This document shows, one piece after another, positions 1-7,561 of a stretch of 64,000 nt of DNA. A program made the position numbers and the translations under genes. Under the pieces are notes generated by a model. It did no database searches. It was not told the DNA's origin and worked only from the letters and a program-made list of their open reading frames with translations. The stretch's first letter is position 1, and each line of letters begins with the position of its first letter. The DNA lies in assembly GCA_043101845.1 (NCBI GenBank), contig JBICHN010000011.1:1240001-1304000 (forward strand). The letters run 5' to 3'. The DNA comes from JBICHN01 sp043101845. Lineage in GTDB: Bacteria; Planctomycetota; Phycisphaerae; Phycisphaerales; UBA5793.

Positions 1-201
1 CGTCTGGATCTTCTCCGCGTCCTCATCAGGGATCGAGGTCTCGAACTCATCCTCGAGTTCCATCACGAGTTCTACGGTATCCAGGCTGTCCGCGTTCAGG
101 TCGTTGACGAAGCTCGTCTCGCGAGTGATCTGCGACTTGTCCACGCCCATCTGCTCAGCCACGATGTTGATCACCTTGGCTTCGACTTCCGCTTCGTTCA
201 C
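1..201 (-). CDS. acpP: Acyl carrier protein, 3' end cut by window edge
   Basis: This protein carries growing acyl chains as thioesters for fatty-acid and phospholipid synthesis in the cytoplasm. The 67 visible residues contain the 4'-phosphopantetheine attachment motif DSLDTVELVMELEDEF, with the modified serine at residue 39. About ten C-terminal residues lie outside the window. The start is GTG at 199-201; the nearby ATG at 207-209 meets a stop after two codons, so it cannot be used. A purine-rich GAGGAG lies just upstream. It is the last visible gene of the fab operon and follows fabG by about 155 bases. Identification rests on the family motif and on operon position. Confidence 0.95.
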   Translation of the reverse strand, partial: MNEAEVEAKVINIVAEQMGVDKSQITRETSFVNDLNADSLDTVELVMELEDEFETSIPDEDAEKIQT

Positions 202-356
202 TTCGTCATCTCCTCAGTTGCCTTGATGATTAAGGCGGGCGCCCGCTGAAACGAGCCCTCGCCGTGATTTCGCCGACAAATATAGCCCTTCGAGCGGCGT
301 TCCACCAGTCGCTCATGAAACCGGGGGATTCTCCCGCGCGAGAGCCCCGAAACGGC

Positions 357-1094
357 TCACATCGCCATCCCGCCGTCGACCGCAATGACCTGACCGGTAA
401 TGAAACCGGCCTGTTCGGACGCGAGAAACGAGACCATCGCCGCGACATCCTCGGGCTGGCCGAAGCGACGTATCGGCGTGGCGCCGAGCGCCTCGTTCTT
501 CACGCCGTCGGGAAGCGACGAGGTCATATCGGTCTCGATGAACCCCGGCGCGACCACATTGAAAGTAATGCCCTTGGCGCCGAGTTCCTTCGCCGCGCTC
601 TTCGTCATGCCGACGAGACCCGCTTTCGCCGCCGCGTAATTCGCCTGCCCCGGCCGACCTCCGAGGCCCGAAATCGAGCCGATGTTCACCACGCGGCCGT
701 ACCGGTTGCTCATCATGGGGCGGGCCGCAGCCTTCATCGCGACAAAGGTCGACTTGAGATTGACTCGGATGACATCATCGAAGTCCTCTTCGGTCATCCG
801 CAGAATGAGACCGTCACGGGTGATGCCCGCGTTGTTGACGAGAATGTCGATCCGGCCCCGCTCTTTCGCCACGCTTCCAATCGCGTCGGCGAGCGCGGCC
901 GCGTCACCGACATCGCAGGCGTGCACGGACGCCTCGCCGCCCGCCGCCTCGATCGAAGCCCGAAGATCGTTGAGCGGGCCCTCACTTCGGCTCATGAGAA
1001 CCACATGATGACCGTCGGCCGCGAGTCGTTCGGCGATCGCGCGGCCGATGCCGCGACTCGCGCCGGTGACGATGGCCACTCGCTTCTCAGACAT
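357..1094 (-). CDS. fabG: 3-oxoacyl-[acyl-carrier-protein] reductase
   Basis: FabG uses NADPH to reduce 3-ketoacyl-ACP to 3-hydroxyacyl-ACP, the first reduction of each elongation round. The 245 residues match the usual length of this short-chain dehydrogenase. The nucleotide-binding glycine motif TGASRGIG is at residues 10-17, NNAG at 87-90, and the catalytic set is Ser140, Tyr153 and Lys157 in the YAAAK motif. The C-terminal ITGQVIAVDGGMAM is typical of FabG. The start ATG has GAAGGG a few bases upstream. It sits between the inserted lipoprotein gene and acpP in the fab operon, which separates FabG from the many other SDR enzymes. Confidence 0.96.
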   Translation of the reverse strand: MSEKRVAIVTGASRGIGRAIAERLAADGHHVVLMSRSEGPLNDLRASIEAAGGEASVHACDVGDAAALADAIGSVAKERGRIDILVNNAGITRDGLILRMTEEDFDDVIRVNLKSTFVAMKAAARPMMSNRYGRVVNIGSISGLGGRPGQANYAAAKAGLVGMTKSAAKELGAKGITFNVVAPGFIETDMTSSLPDGVKNEALGATPIRRFGQPEDVAAMVSFLASEQAGFITGQVIAVDGGMAM

Positions 1095-1200
1095 GCGAAC
1101 CCTTCGTTGCCGCGGCCGATCGACCGCGCTCGTTCCAGTTCAATGGCGATCGAACGAACCATCCACCCGACGAGGTTCGCCGGGGTTCGCCCGTCATCCG

Positions 1201-1896
1201 TCAGCCGATCGGCGCATCGCGCCGCCTTGGCACACGCCGGCGCGGATCGCGCGGGTTGCCGGGATCGTCGTCATCGCGCGGCGTACGAATGCGCTCGTCG
1301 TCGCCGTCCGCGCCGTCGTCCGCCGCGTCCTCAGCCACCGGCGCCGCCTCCTCCCGCTCGGGCATCGTGTACTCGGGCGAGAAGATGAATGAATCGCCGC
1401 GCTGCCTCCCGACCCAGGTCTGGGGCGAGAGTATTCCGTCGCCTTCGATAACGAAGTTCAGCGTAAGTCCGCTTCCATCAGGCGACATGGCGGACATGAG
1501 GTTCACTCTTTCGATGCGCTCCGCCAATCCGTTCCATTCGCCTTCGTCGATCAATTGATCGAGCGTGGCGCGGGCCGTGGAATCGATCATTGAACGCAAC
1601 GAGTCCTCATCGGCTCGAGCGAATCCATTGAGCAGGTGGAAGCTGGCCACCATCTGCTCACGGGTCCGCTCGCTATGGAAGTTAAAGTCATCCAGGTCGA
1701 CCTTGGAGTCGAGTGGCACAAGGGCGCTGATCTCCTCCACGGTCGGCGGCTGCGGCTTCGGCGCCGGTGGTGGCGGCGGTGGTGGCGGAGGAGGCTCCTC
1801 CTCGCACCCGATCGCAAGGGTGAGGATGAGGGCCGCCGCCGCGACGCTCAAGAGAGCGCGGAGACGAAAAAGTCGCTCATTCGCCTGGCGTGTCAT
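1201..1896 (-). CDS. Putative lipoprotein inside the fab operon
   Basis: I do not recognise a family. The 231-residue product starts with a basic n-region and a hydrophobic stretch ending in LILTLAIGC, a good lipobox, so the mature protein would be lipid-anchored at a cysteine near residue 31. Acidic residues and an uninterrupted run of ten prolines follow. The middle part (about 55-175) is a mixed alpha/beta sequence, and the tail is rich in Asp, Arg and Pro. Its start overlaps the end of fabD by 20 bases (ATG inside the last fabD codons), which implies translational coupling. The position between fabD and fabG suggests an envelope role coordinated with lipid synthesis, but this is inference only. 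Confidence 0.8.
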   Translation of the reverse strand: MTRQANERLFRLRALLSVAAAALILTLAIGCEEEPPPPPPPPPPAPKPQPPTVEEISALVPLDSKVDLDDFNFHSERTREQMVASFHLLNGFARADEDSLRSMIDSTARATLDQLIDEGEWNGLAERIERVNLMSAMSPDGSGLTLNFVIEGDGILSPQTWVGRQRGDSFIFSPEYTMPEREEAAPVAEDAADDGADGDDERIRTPRDDDDPGNPRDPRRRVPRRRDAPIG

Positions 1897-2806
1897 GGTT
1901 GACCACCTTCGTCGGTCGGTGAATGCGTCGCATGAGCCCGCTCAGGACCTTCCCCGGGGCGAGCTCATGGAACTCACCATTCATCTTACCCACGAGCCAT
2001 TCGCAGGATTGGCTCCAGCGGACCGGAGAAGTGATCTGTTCGACGAGCCGCTCCTTGATCAAGGTCGTCGGGTCCGTTTCATGGGGCCGCGCCGTGACAT
2101 TCGAAACGACGGGGCAGAGAGGGGGCGCGAAGTCGACCTCGTCGAGCGCCCGCCGCATCTTGTCCGACGCCGGCGCCATGAGATCCGAGTGAAAAGCTCC
2201 GGCCACGGTAAGCGGCGTCGCCCGCAATCCACTGGCCCCGGCGACCTCGACGGCCCGGTCGCACGCGGCTTTCGTGCCCGATAGCACAATCTGGCCGGGC
2301 GCGTTGAAGTTCGCGCCGACGAGCGTCTCGCCCTGCGCCGCCTTCTCGCAGACAGTGTGCGCCTGCTCTTCGTCGGCTCCGATGAGCGCGACCATGGAGC
2401 CCTCGCTCGCTTCGGCCGCGTCCTGCATGTACCGCCCGCGCTTCGTGACGAGTCGAAGTCCGTCCGCAAAGCTGAAGACGCCCGCGAGATGGAGCGCGGT
2501 GTACTCGCCGAGACTGAGTCCGGCCGTCGCCTCGAGCTCGATCGAACCCTCCGACGCCTCGAGTGCGCGGAAACACGCGACCGAGACCGCGTAGATGGCG
2601 GGCTGACTCACATCCGTCTGGTTCAGTCGATCGCTCGGTCCCTCGAAGCAGAGCTTCGAAAGCGGGGCGCCGAGTTCGGCCGCCACGATCTCATCGGCTT
2701 CGTCGAGGACGGCGCGGGCCGCATCGCTCGCATCGTGCCACGCCTTGCCCATGCCGACGGCCTGAGCGCCCTGTCCCGGACACAACATGACGATGGGGGA
2801 GCTCAT
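1877..2806 (-). CDS. fabD: Malonyl-CoA:ACP transacylase
   Basis: FabD moves the malonyl group from CoA to ACP, supplying the extender unit for fatty-acid synthesis. The 309 residues are normal for the family. The N-terminal PGQGAQ motif is at residues 10-15. The catalytic serine is Ser98 in GLSLGEY, where most relatives have GHSLGEY. The catalytic histidine is His206 in GAFHSDLM. The gene lies 87 bases downstream of fabH and overlaps the next lipoprotein gene by 20 bases. The leucine in place of histidine before the nucleophile is a mild departure, and the rest of the active site is intact. Confidence 0.95.
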   Translation of the reverse strand: MSSPIVMLCPGQGAQAVGMGKAWHDASDAARAVLDEADEIVAAELGAPLSKLCFEGPSDRLNQTDVSQPAIYAVSVACFRALEASEGSIELEATAGLSLGEYTALHLAGVFSFADGLRLVTKRGRYMQDAAEASEGSMVALIGADEEQAHTVCEKAAQGETLVGANFNAPGQIVLSGTKAACDRAVEVAGASGLRATPLTVAGAFHSDLMAPASDKMRRALDEVDFAPPLCPVVSNVTARPHETDPTTLIKERLVEQITSPVRWSQSCEWLVGKMNGEFHELAPGKVLSGLMRRIHRPTKVVNHDTPGE

Positions 2807-2893
2807 GTCGAATTCGTTCTCCGGAGAGCGTGTCGTGATGAAGTACGGGAGGACGACCGGGGCGCCCGTGGCGAGCGTCGGACGACGAGGTGA

Positions 2894-3895
2894 TCAGAGT
2901 CGCCACACGCTCGAGGCCCAGGTCATCCCGGCGCCGAACGCGACCATAACGACGATGTCGCCCGGTCCGATCCGTCCGGCGCGCCAGAGCTGATCAAAGC
3001 AGAGCGGAACGCTGCCGGCGCTGCTGTTTCCGTACTCGTCAATGTTGATGATGACCTTCTCGTCGGGAAGTCCCATCTTCTGTTTCGCGGACTCGATGAT
3101 GCGCGCGTTCGACTGATGCGCAATGAGCATCTTGATGTCACCCACCGAAAGGTGACAGGCTTCGAGCGCGTCCTTGAGCGCTTTCTGGAAGGTCTGAACT
3201 GCGAACTTGTACACCTCCGGGCCGTTCATCTGGAGGTAGTTCAGCTTGACCTCGTTCCAGTCGGCGCCCTCCGGGGCGTGCCGCGGGTCTCTCGCACAGT
3301 AGAGATGATGCCAACCCGAACCGTCGGCGTTCATCGCCTGGTACATGCAGCCGCGGTTTCTGTCGTCGGTCTTTCGGACCACAACCGCGCCCGCAGCGTC
3401 TCCGAAGAGCACACAGGTCTTGCGGTTGGAATAATCCATGACGGTGCTCATCGCATCACAGCCGACAATGCCGATCGTCTCGTAACGACCGGACGCGATG
3501 AGCGATTCGGAGAGGTTCAGCCCGTACACGAAGCCGCTGCACGCGGCGAGCACATCGAACGCGCCCGCAGGCGCAGCGCCGAGCGCGTCAGTCACCCGAC
3601 AGGCGGTGCTCGGGAAGCTCATCTCTCCGGTCACCGAGGCGACAATGAGCAGGTCGAGCTCCCTGGCGTCAACCTTCGCGTTCTCGAGCGCGCGGCGCAT
3701 CGCCTCCGTCGAGAGAGAGAGCGTGCCTTCGCCTTTGTCCGGATCGCACTTGTGACGAATCCGCACGCCGGTACGCTGACGGATCCACTCGTCGCTCGTG
3801 TCGATCATCTGCTCGAGATCGTGGTTGCTGAGGGTGCCGGGCGGAACGGCGCTGCCCGACCCGAGGATTTCCACGCCGTATCGGTCATCCCTCAT
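2894..3895 (-). CDS. fabH: 3-oxoacyl-ACP synthase III
   Basis: FabH condenses acetyl-CoA with malonyl-ACP to begin fatty-acid chains. With the start chosen here the protein has 333 residues, with the catalytic triad Cys119 (VLAACSGF), His260 (LIAHQSNARI) and Asn290 (EYGNSSAGSVP). The reading frame is open further upstream to 3934, but the ATG at 3893-3895 has a strong AGGAGG about nine bases before it, and the protein then starts just ahead of the conserved GVEILGSGSAVP segment. This start overlaps the plsX stop by 11 bases, which fits translational coupling in the plsX-fabH pair. Confidence 0.95.
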   Translation of the reverse strand: MRDDRYGVEILGSGSAVPPGTLSNHDLEQMIDTSDEWIRQRTGVRIRHKCDPDKGEGTLSLSTEAMRRALENAKVDARELDLLIVASVTGEMSFPSTACRVTDALGAAPAGAFDVLAACSGFVYGLNLSESLIASGRYETIGIVGCDAMSTVMDYSNRKTCVLFGDAAGAVVVRKTDDRNRGCMYQAMNADGSGWHHLYCARDPRHAPEGADWNEVKLNYLQMNGPEVYKFAVQTFQKALKDALEACHLSVGDIKMLIAHQSNARIIESAKQKMGLPDEKVIINIDEYGNSSAGSVPLCFDQLWRAGRIGPGDIVVMVAFGAGMTWASSVWRL

Positions 3896-4913
3896 TCGTC
3901 GGAGCCTCCTGCTCGATCTCGGCGAGTCGTTCAACGATCGCCTGGTTCAGACCGTGGCTGACCATCTTCCGCGAATTGCGGATAGCGTTGGTAATGGTAC
4001 GGGCTTCGGACGATCCGTGACAGATGACGCAAACCCCGTTGACGCCGAGCAGGGGGGCGCCACCAAATTCATGATAATCATGTTTCGCATAGATCGAGCG
4101 GACGATCGGCTCGTACTTTTTCGCGAGTTCGAGGTCGAATGACGCGATTTCCCGCCCGATCGCCTTGAACAACGCCGCGGCGAGGCCCTCCGATAGCTTG
4201 AGGACGACATTCCCCACGAACCCGTCAGTCACCACGACATCCGCAGCGTGATTGAAAAGGTCGCGGCCCTCGATGTACCCGACATAATTGATCCCCGGGG
4301 TGTCACGAAGGAGATTCCGTGTCTCCTTGACCATCCCGGTGCCCTTCGCCTCCTCGCCGCCGATGTTGAGTACCGCCACCCGCGGGTTCTTAACTCCAAG
4401 TTCCTCACGGGCATAGAGATCGGCCATGATGCCGTATTGCCAGAGATGCAGGGCGCGCGGCACCGGATTGGCGCCGACATCACACAGCACGACCGGCCCG
4501 CCGAAGGTGGGGACCGTCACGGCGATGCCGGGACGATGCACGCCCGGAAGCCGACGCAGAAACATCTGCGCGGCCGAGACGCAGGCGCCCGTGTTTCCCG
4601 CGGAAATGATGACATCGACCGGAGTATCGGCCTTCCGGCCCGCCATGTTCGCGAGCTGGACGATCGAACTTTCCGGCTTCGAGCGAACCGCCTCCACGGG
4701 CGATTCATCCATCTCGATTTCGTTCGACGAGCCGACGATGCGCAGGCGGTCGTCCGAGATTCCCTCGGTTTCGAGGGTCCTGCCGATCACCGTCTCGTCA
4801 CCGACGAGGATGAGTTCATCGTCGTCCGCGAGTGAATCGAGCGCGCCGATCGCGCCGGCGAGGGTGGCATGCGGCGCATGATCCCCGCCCATGACATCGA
4901 GCGCGATGCGCAT
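3885..4913 (-). CDS. plsX: Phosphate acyltransferase PlsX
   Basis: PlsX converts acyl-ACP to acyl-phosphate, the donor for the first acylation of glycerol-3-phosphate by PlsY, so it links fatty-acid to phospholipid synthesis. The 342-residue protein begins with the family hallmark IALDVMGGDHAP and contains SAGNTGA and DGFVGNVVLKLSEG. It starts only three bases after the rpmF stop and overlaps fabH, the order rpmF-plsX-fabH seen in many bacteria. Context and sequence agree fully. Confidence 0.96.
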   Translation of the reverse strand: MRIALDVMGGDHAPHATLAGAIGALDSLADDDELILVGDETVIGRTLETEGISDDRLRIVGSSNEIEMDESPVEAVRSKPESSIVQLANMAGRKADTPVDVIISAGNTGACVSAAQMFLRRLPGVHRPGIAVTVPTFGGPVVLCDVGANPVPRALHLWQYGIMADLYAREELGVKNPRVAVLNIGGEEAKGTGMVKETRNLLRDTPGINYVGYIEGRDLFNHAADVVVTDGFVGNVVLKLSEGLAAALFKAIGREIASFDLELAKKYEPIVRSIYAKHDYHEFGGAPLLGVNGVCVICHGSSEARTITNAIRNSRKMVSHGLNQAIVERLAEIEQEAPTNEG

Positions 4914-4916
4914 CGA

Positions 4917-5102
4917 TTAATCTTCCTCGTCGGCGGAGCGAAGCTGCAGGCCCGGGCGGACATAACCGCACGCGCCGCATGCACGATGCGGCATCTTGAC
5001 CTCGCCGCAGTTCGGACAGAGGACGGTCTCCGGGGCGCGCAGCGCCTGATGCGAACGACGGCGTCGCTTGCGGCCTGGCGATGTACGATGGGTAGGAAGC
5101 AT
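4917..5102 (-). CDS. rpmF: 50S ribosomal protein L32
   Basis: This is a 61-residue basic ribosomal protein of the large subunit. The N-terminus has a run of Arg and Lys, followed by a four-cysteine zinc ribbon formed by CPNCGEVK and CGACGYV, the form of L32 that keeps its zinc site. The C-terminus is acidic. GAGG precedes the ATG by about seven bases. It is the first gene of the fab operon, and no DUF177/YceD gene, often found upstream of rpmF, is visible here. Confidence 0.95.
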   Translation of the reverse strand: MLPTHRTSPGRKRRRRSHQALRAPETVLCPNCGEVKMPHRACGACGYVRPGLQLRSADEED

Positions 5103-5403
5103 GGTGTCGCCTCACTGGCTTTCAAACGGTCGGTCGGTCCGGCGGACGGGCTGACCCGGCGCCGTCACGCCACGTCGCCGCGGAAGCGGCGAACCGGCGG
5201 GTCGACGGTCGTTGCATGGATCGCCACGATCGATCGCCCTACGCGGTCGCATGGGGCGAAAAAACAGTCCACGAAGATAGTTCGAACGCGATTCACAGTC
5301 AAGAACGAGCGCCTCCGCGATCGGTTCGACCGAATGCGCCGGAAACCGCCTTGACCGCCCCTCCGGCGGGCTTATCCTTGCTCGCGACGCCTGTCCGGCG
5401 CCC
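5103..5403. other. Intergenic region between rpmF and tRNA-Lys
   Basis: I find no convincing gene in these 301 bases. The region must hold the promoter of the minus-strand rpmF-fab operon and probably that of the plus-strand tRNA. I see no clear -35/-10 pair. A short inverted repeat, CGCCGGA at 5337-5343 and TCCGGCG at 5362-5368, could form a hairpin with an 18-base loop, but no T-run follows it. Confidence 0.4.
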
Positions 5404-5476
<73 letters not shown>

Positions 5477-5637
5477 TTCTTGCGCGCCTCCGATCTCGGC
5501 GAGCTTTCCGCTCGACGCCTGAGGGGGATTCTCTAGAATGCGATTCGACGGTCTACACGACCGCGAGGTGTCTCGTGGTCGCTCAGAAGCGATCGCCCCG
5601 CCAGGACCGCGGGCGGTCCATGGGGGGTCGAACCGAC

Positions 5638-6366
5638 ATGGCGATTAACGGACGCGGCGACAAGGCGAGTGGGCGGACGAAGGGGGCCAGTCCCGGGCGG
5701 GACCGCCACGACCGGGCGTTCACCCTGATCGAACTGCTCGTCGTCATCTCCATCATCGCGCTGCTCATCGGTCTCCTGTTGCCGGCGCTCTCGCGGGCGA
5801 AGAAGGCCGCTCAATTTGCGCAATGCGCGAACAACACGAAGGCGCTCATCACCGCCACGATGATGTATGCGAGTGATTCGAACGACCAGACGCCCCTCCC
5901 GAACTGGCGTTCGATCGACCATGTCGGCCCCGGGTGGCTCTACTACGGCAACCCGATTCCGTACAACCGGGAGAAGCGCGAAACCGGGACGCTCTTTCCC
6001 TATCTGAACAGCCACGACATTTACCACTGTCCCATGCACGAAGAGCCGTGGACGCGGACCGAGCAGTTGACGAGCTATCTCATGAACGGCGCCGTGGTGG
6101 CGTTCGGTCGCGAGACACGACCGTTCTTCGTTTATCAGTTCAGGCCCGACGCCATCATCTTCTGGGAGCCGGGCAAAACGACCGACGGCTGGAATGACGG
6201 TTCGAGCTACCCGACCGAGGGACTGACCGAGCGGCACGAGAAGGGCTCGACCGTCGCTTGCGTCGACGGACACACCGAATACTTCACTCGCGCCGAGTTC
6301 GAGAAGGAAGTCGCCGCTCGACCCGGACGACTGTGGTGCGTGCCCGGCGATCCGGATGGCGGATGA
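5638..6366 (+). CDS. Type II secretion-like pseudopilin with H-X9-DG motif
   Basis: This 242-residue protein has a prepilin leader followed by AFTLIELLVVISIIALLIG, with Phe at +1 and Glu at +5 as needed for processing by prepilin peptidase. The globular part carries a C-terminal HEKGSTVACVDG, an H-X9-DG pattern known from the large pseudopilin-like family expanded in planctomycetes. The ATG at 5638 is preferred because GGGGGG precedes it by nine bases; the frame is open to a GTG at 5575. Residue -1 is Ala rather than the usual Gly. The gene stands alone, without secretion-machinery genes beside it, so it could be a minor pilin or a surface protein. Confidence 0.85.
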   Translation: MAINGRGDKASGRTKGASPGRDRHDRAFTLIELLVVISIIALLIGLLLPALSRAKKAAQFAQCANNTKALITATMMYASDSNDQTPLPNWRSIDHVGPGWLYYGNPIPYNREKRETGTLFPYLNSHDIYHCPMHEEPWTRTEQLTSYLMNGAVVAFGRETRPFFVYQFRPDAIIFWEPGKTTDGWNDGSSYPTEGLTERHEKGSTVACVDGHTEYFTRAEFEKEVAARPGRLWCVPGDPDGG

Positions 6367-6457
6367 CCTCGATCCCTATCAGGTGGTGTGACGGATCACG
6401 GGCCTCTCGATATGGTGATCTCGTTTCAATGTATTCACGACGGAACTCGATGGTCGG

Positions 6458-6475
6458 CCGGCGCGATCGCGCCGG
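6458..6475. promoter_or_regulatory. Perfect 18-bp palindrome ahead of the sugar operon
   Basis: The sequence CCGGCGCGATCGCGCCGG is perfectly self-complementary, and the symmetry extends outward with one mismatch to about 6454-6479. It ends about 18 bases before the ytfQ start, immediately upstream of the Shine-Dalgarno AAAGGAG. It could be an operator for a sugar-responsive repressor or a hairpin in the leader. No regulator gene lies next to it. Confidence 0.5.
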
Positions 6476-6493
6476 TCGAAAGGAGCAGTCTCA

Positions 6494-7492
6494 ATGAGAC
6501 TCGGGTATCGGAGATGGACTTCATTCGTCGCAGGAATATGTACGCTCGCTCTCGTGGGGGGATCGCTGGTCGGCTGTAACGGCGAGGAGAACAGCGCGGC
6601 GAGGGACTCGGACGAAACCGATCGACTCGTCGTCGGCTTTTCACAGATCGGCGCCGAGAGCGCCTGGCGAACCGCCGAGACCGAATCCATTCGTTCCGAA
6701 GCCTCGGTCCGGGGCGTCGACCTCAAGTTCGTCGACGCGCAGGGCAAGCAGGAGAATCAGGTAAAGGCGATGCGCAACTTCATCGCCCAGGGTGTCGATG
6801 CGATCATCCTCGCGCCCGTGGTCGAGACAGGCTGGGACAGTGTTCTGAAGGAAGCGCAACGGGCGGAGATCCCCGTCATTCTCGTCGACCGCGGCGTACA
6901 GGTTGAAGATGACTCGCTTTACGCCACGCTGATCGCGTCGGACTTTGTGGAAGAGGGCCGTATGGCCGGCCGCTGGCTCGCGGATGCGCTCGGTGGCTCG
7001 GGGAACATCGTAGAGCTCCAGGGGACTCCCGGATCGGCGCCGGCGATTGACCGCAAGAAGGGTTTTGAAGAGGTCATCGACACCTTCCCTGATCTCGCGA
7101 TCATCAAGAGTCAGACCGGCGAGTTCACCCGCGCGAAGGGCAAGGAAGTTATGGAGGCGTTCCTCAAGTCCGACGGCGCGGGCATTGACGCGGTATATGC
7201 GCACAACGACGACATGGCGCTCGGCGCCATCCAGGCGATTCAGGAAGCGGGCATGCAACCGGGCGAAGACATTCTCGTCGTCTCGATCGACGGAGTTCGC
7301 GCCGCGTTCGAAGCGATGGTCGATGGAACGCTGAACTGCACGGTCGAATGCAATCCGCTTCTTGGACCGGCCGCGTTCGATGCAGTCGAGAAGGCCGTCG
7401 CGGGGGAGTCCCTCGAAAAGTGGACGAAAGTGGAGGACCGCGTGTTCGATCAATCGAACGCGGCGGAGCACATCGACTCGCGCCGGTACTGA
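6494..7492 (+). CDS. ytfQ: YtfQ-like furanose-binding lipoprotein of an ABC transporter
   Basis: This is the substrate-binding protein of a sugar ABC transporter. The 332 residues begin with a lipoprotein signal ending LVGC, with the lipidated cysteine at residue 28. The mature part strongly resembles E. coli YtfQ, a galactofuranose-binding protein: VGFSQIGAESAWRTAE, KQENQ, VELQGTPGS, IDRKKGF and YAHNDDM are all recognisable. AAAGGAG precedes the ATG. It is the first gene of an operon with a GH127 hydrolase, a double ATPase and two permeases. A furanose substrate (galactofuranose or arabinofuranose) is inferred from family and operon. Confidence 0.92.
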   Translation: MRLGYRRWTSFVAGICTLALVGGSLVGCNGEENSAARDSDETDRLVVGFSQIGAESAWRTAETESIRSEASVRGVDLKFVDAQGKQENQVKAMRNFIAQGVDAIILAPVVETGWDSVLKEAQRAEIPVILVDRGVQVEDDSLYATLIASDFVEEGRMAGRWLADALGGSGNIVELQGTPGSAPAIDRKKGFEEVIDTFPDLAIIKSQTGEFTRAKGKEVMEAFLKSDGAGIDAVYAHNDDMALGAIQAIQEAGMQPGEDILVVSIDGVRAAFEAMVDGTLNCTVECNPLLGPAAFDAVEKAVAGESLEKWTKVEDRVFDQSNAAEHIDSRRY

Positions 7493-7561
7493 GCGCATGG
7501 AGTCGCCAGAATCAACGAACATGAGTTCCGGCGGCCACGACGCCGCCGGGGAGGGCGGACG

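Noticed and set aside
264..1388. Long plus-strand ORF opposite fabG and the lipoprotein gene
   Set aside because: It lies antisense to well-supported genes, has an Arg/His-rich composition typical of high-GC shadow frames, and shows no family motif.
1756..1800. Simple-sequence repeat (poly-proline coding tract)
   Set aside because: It is a coding low-complexity stretch in the lipoprotein gene, with no sign of an independent repeat element.
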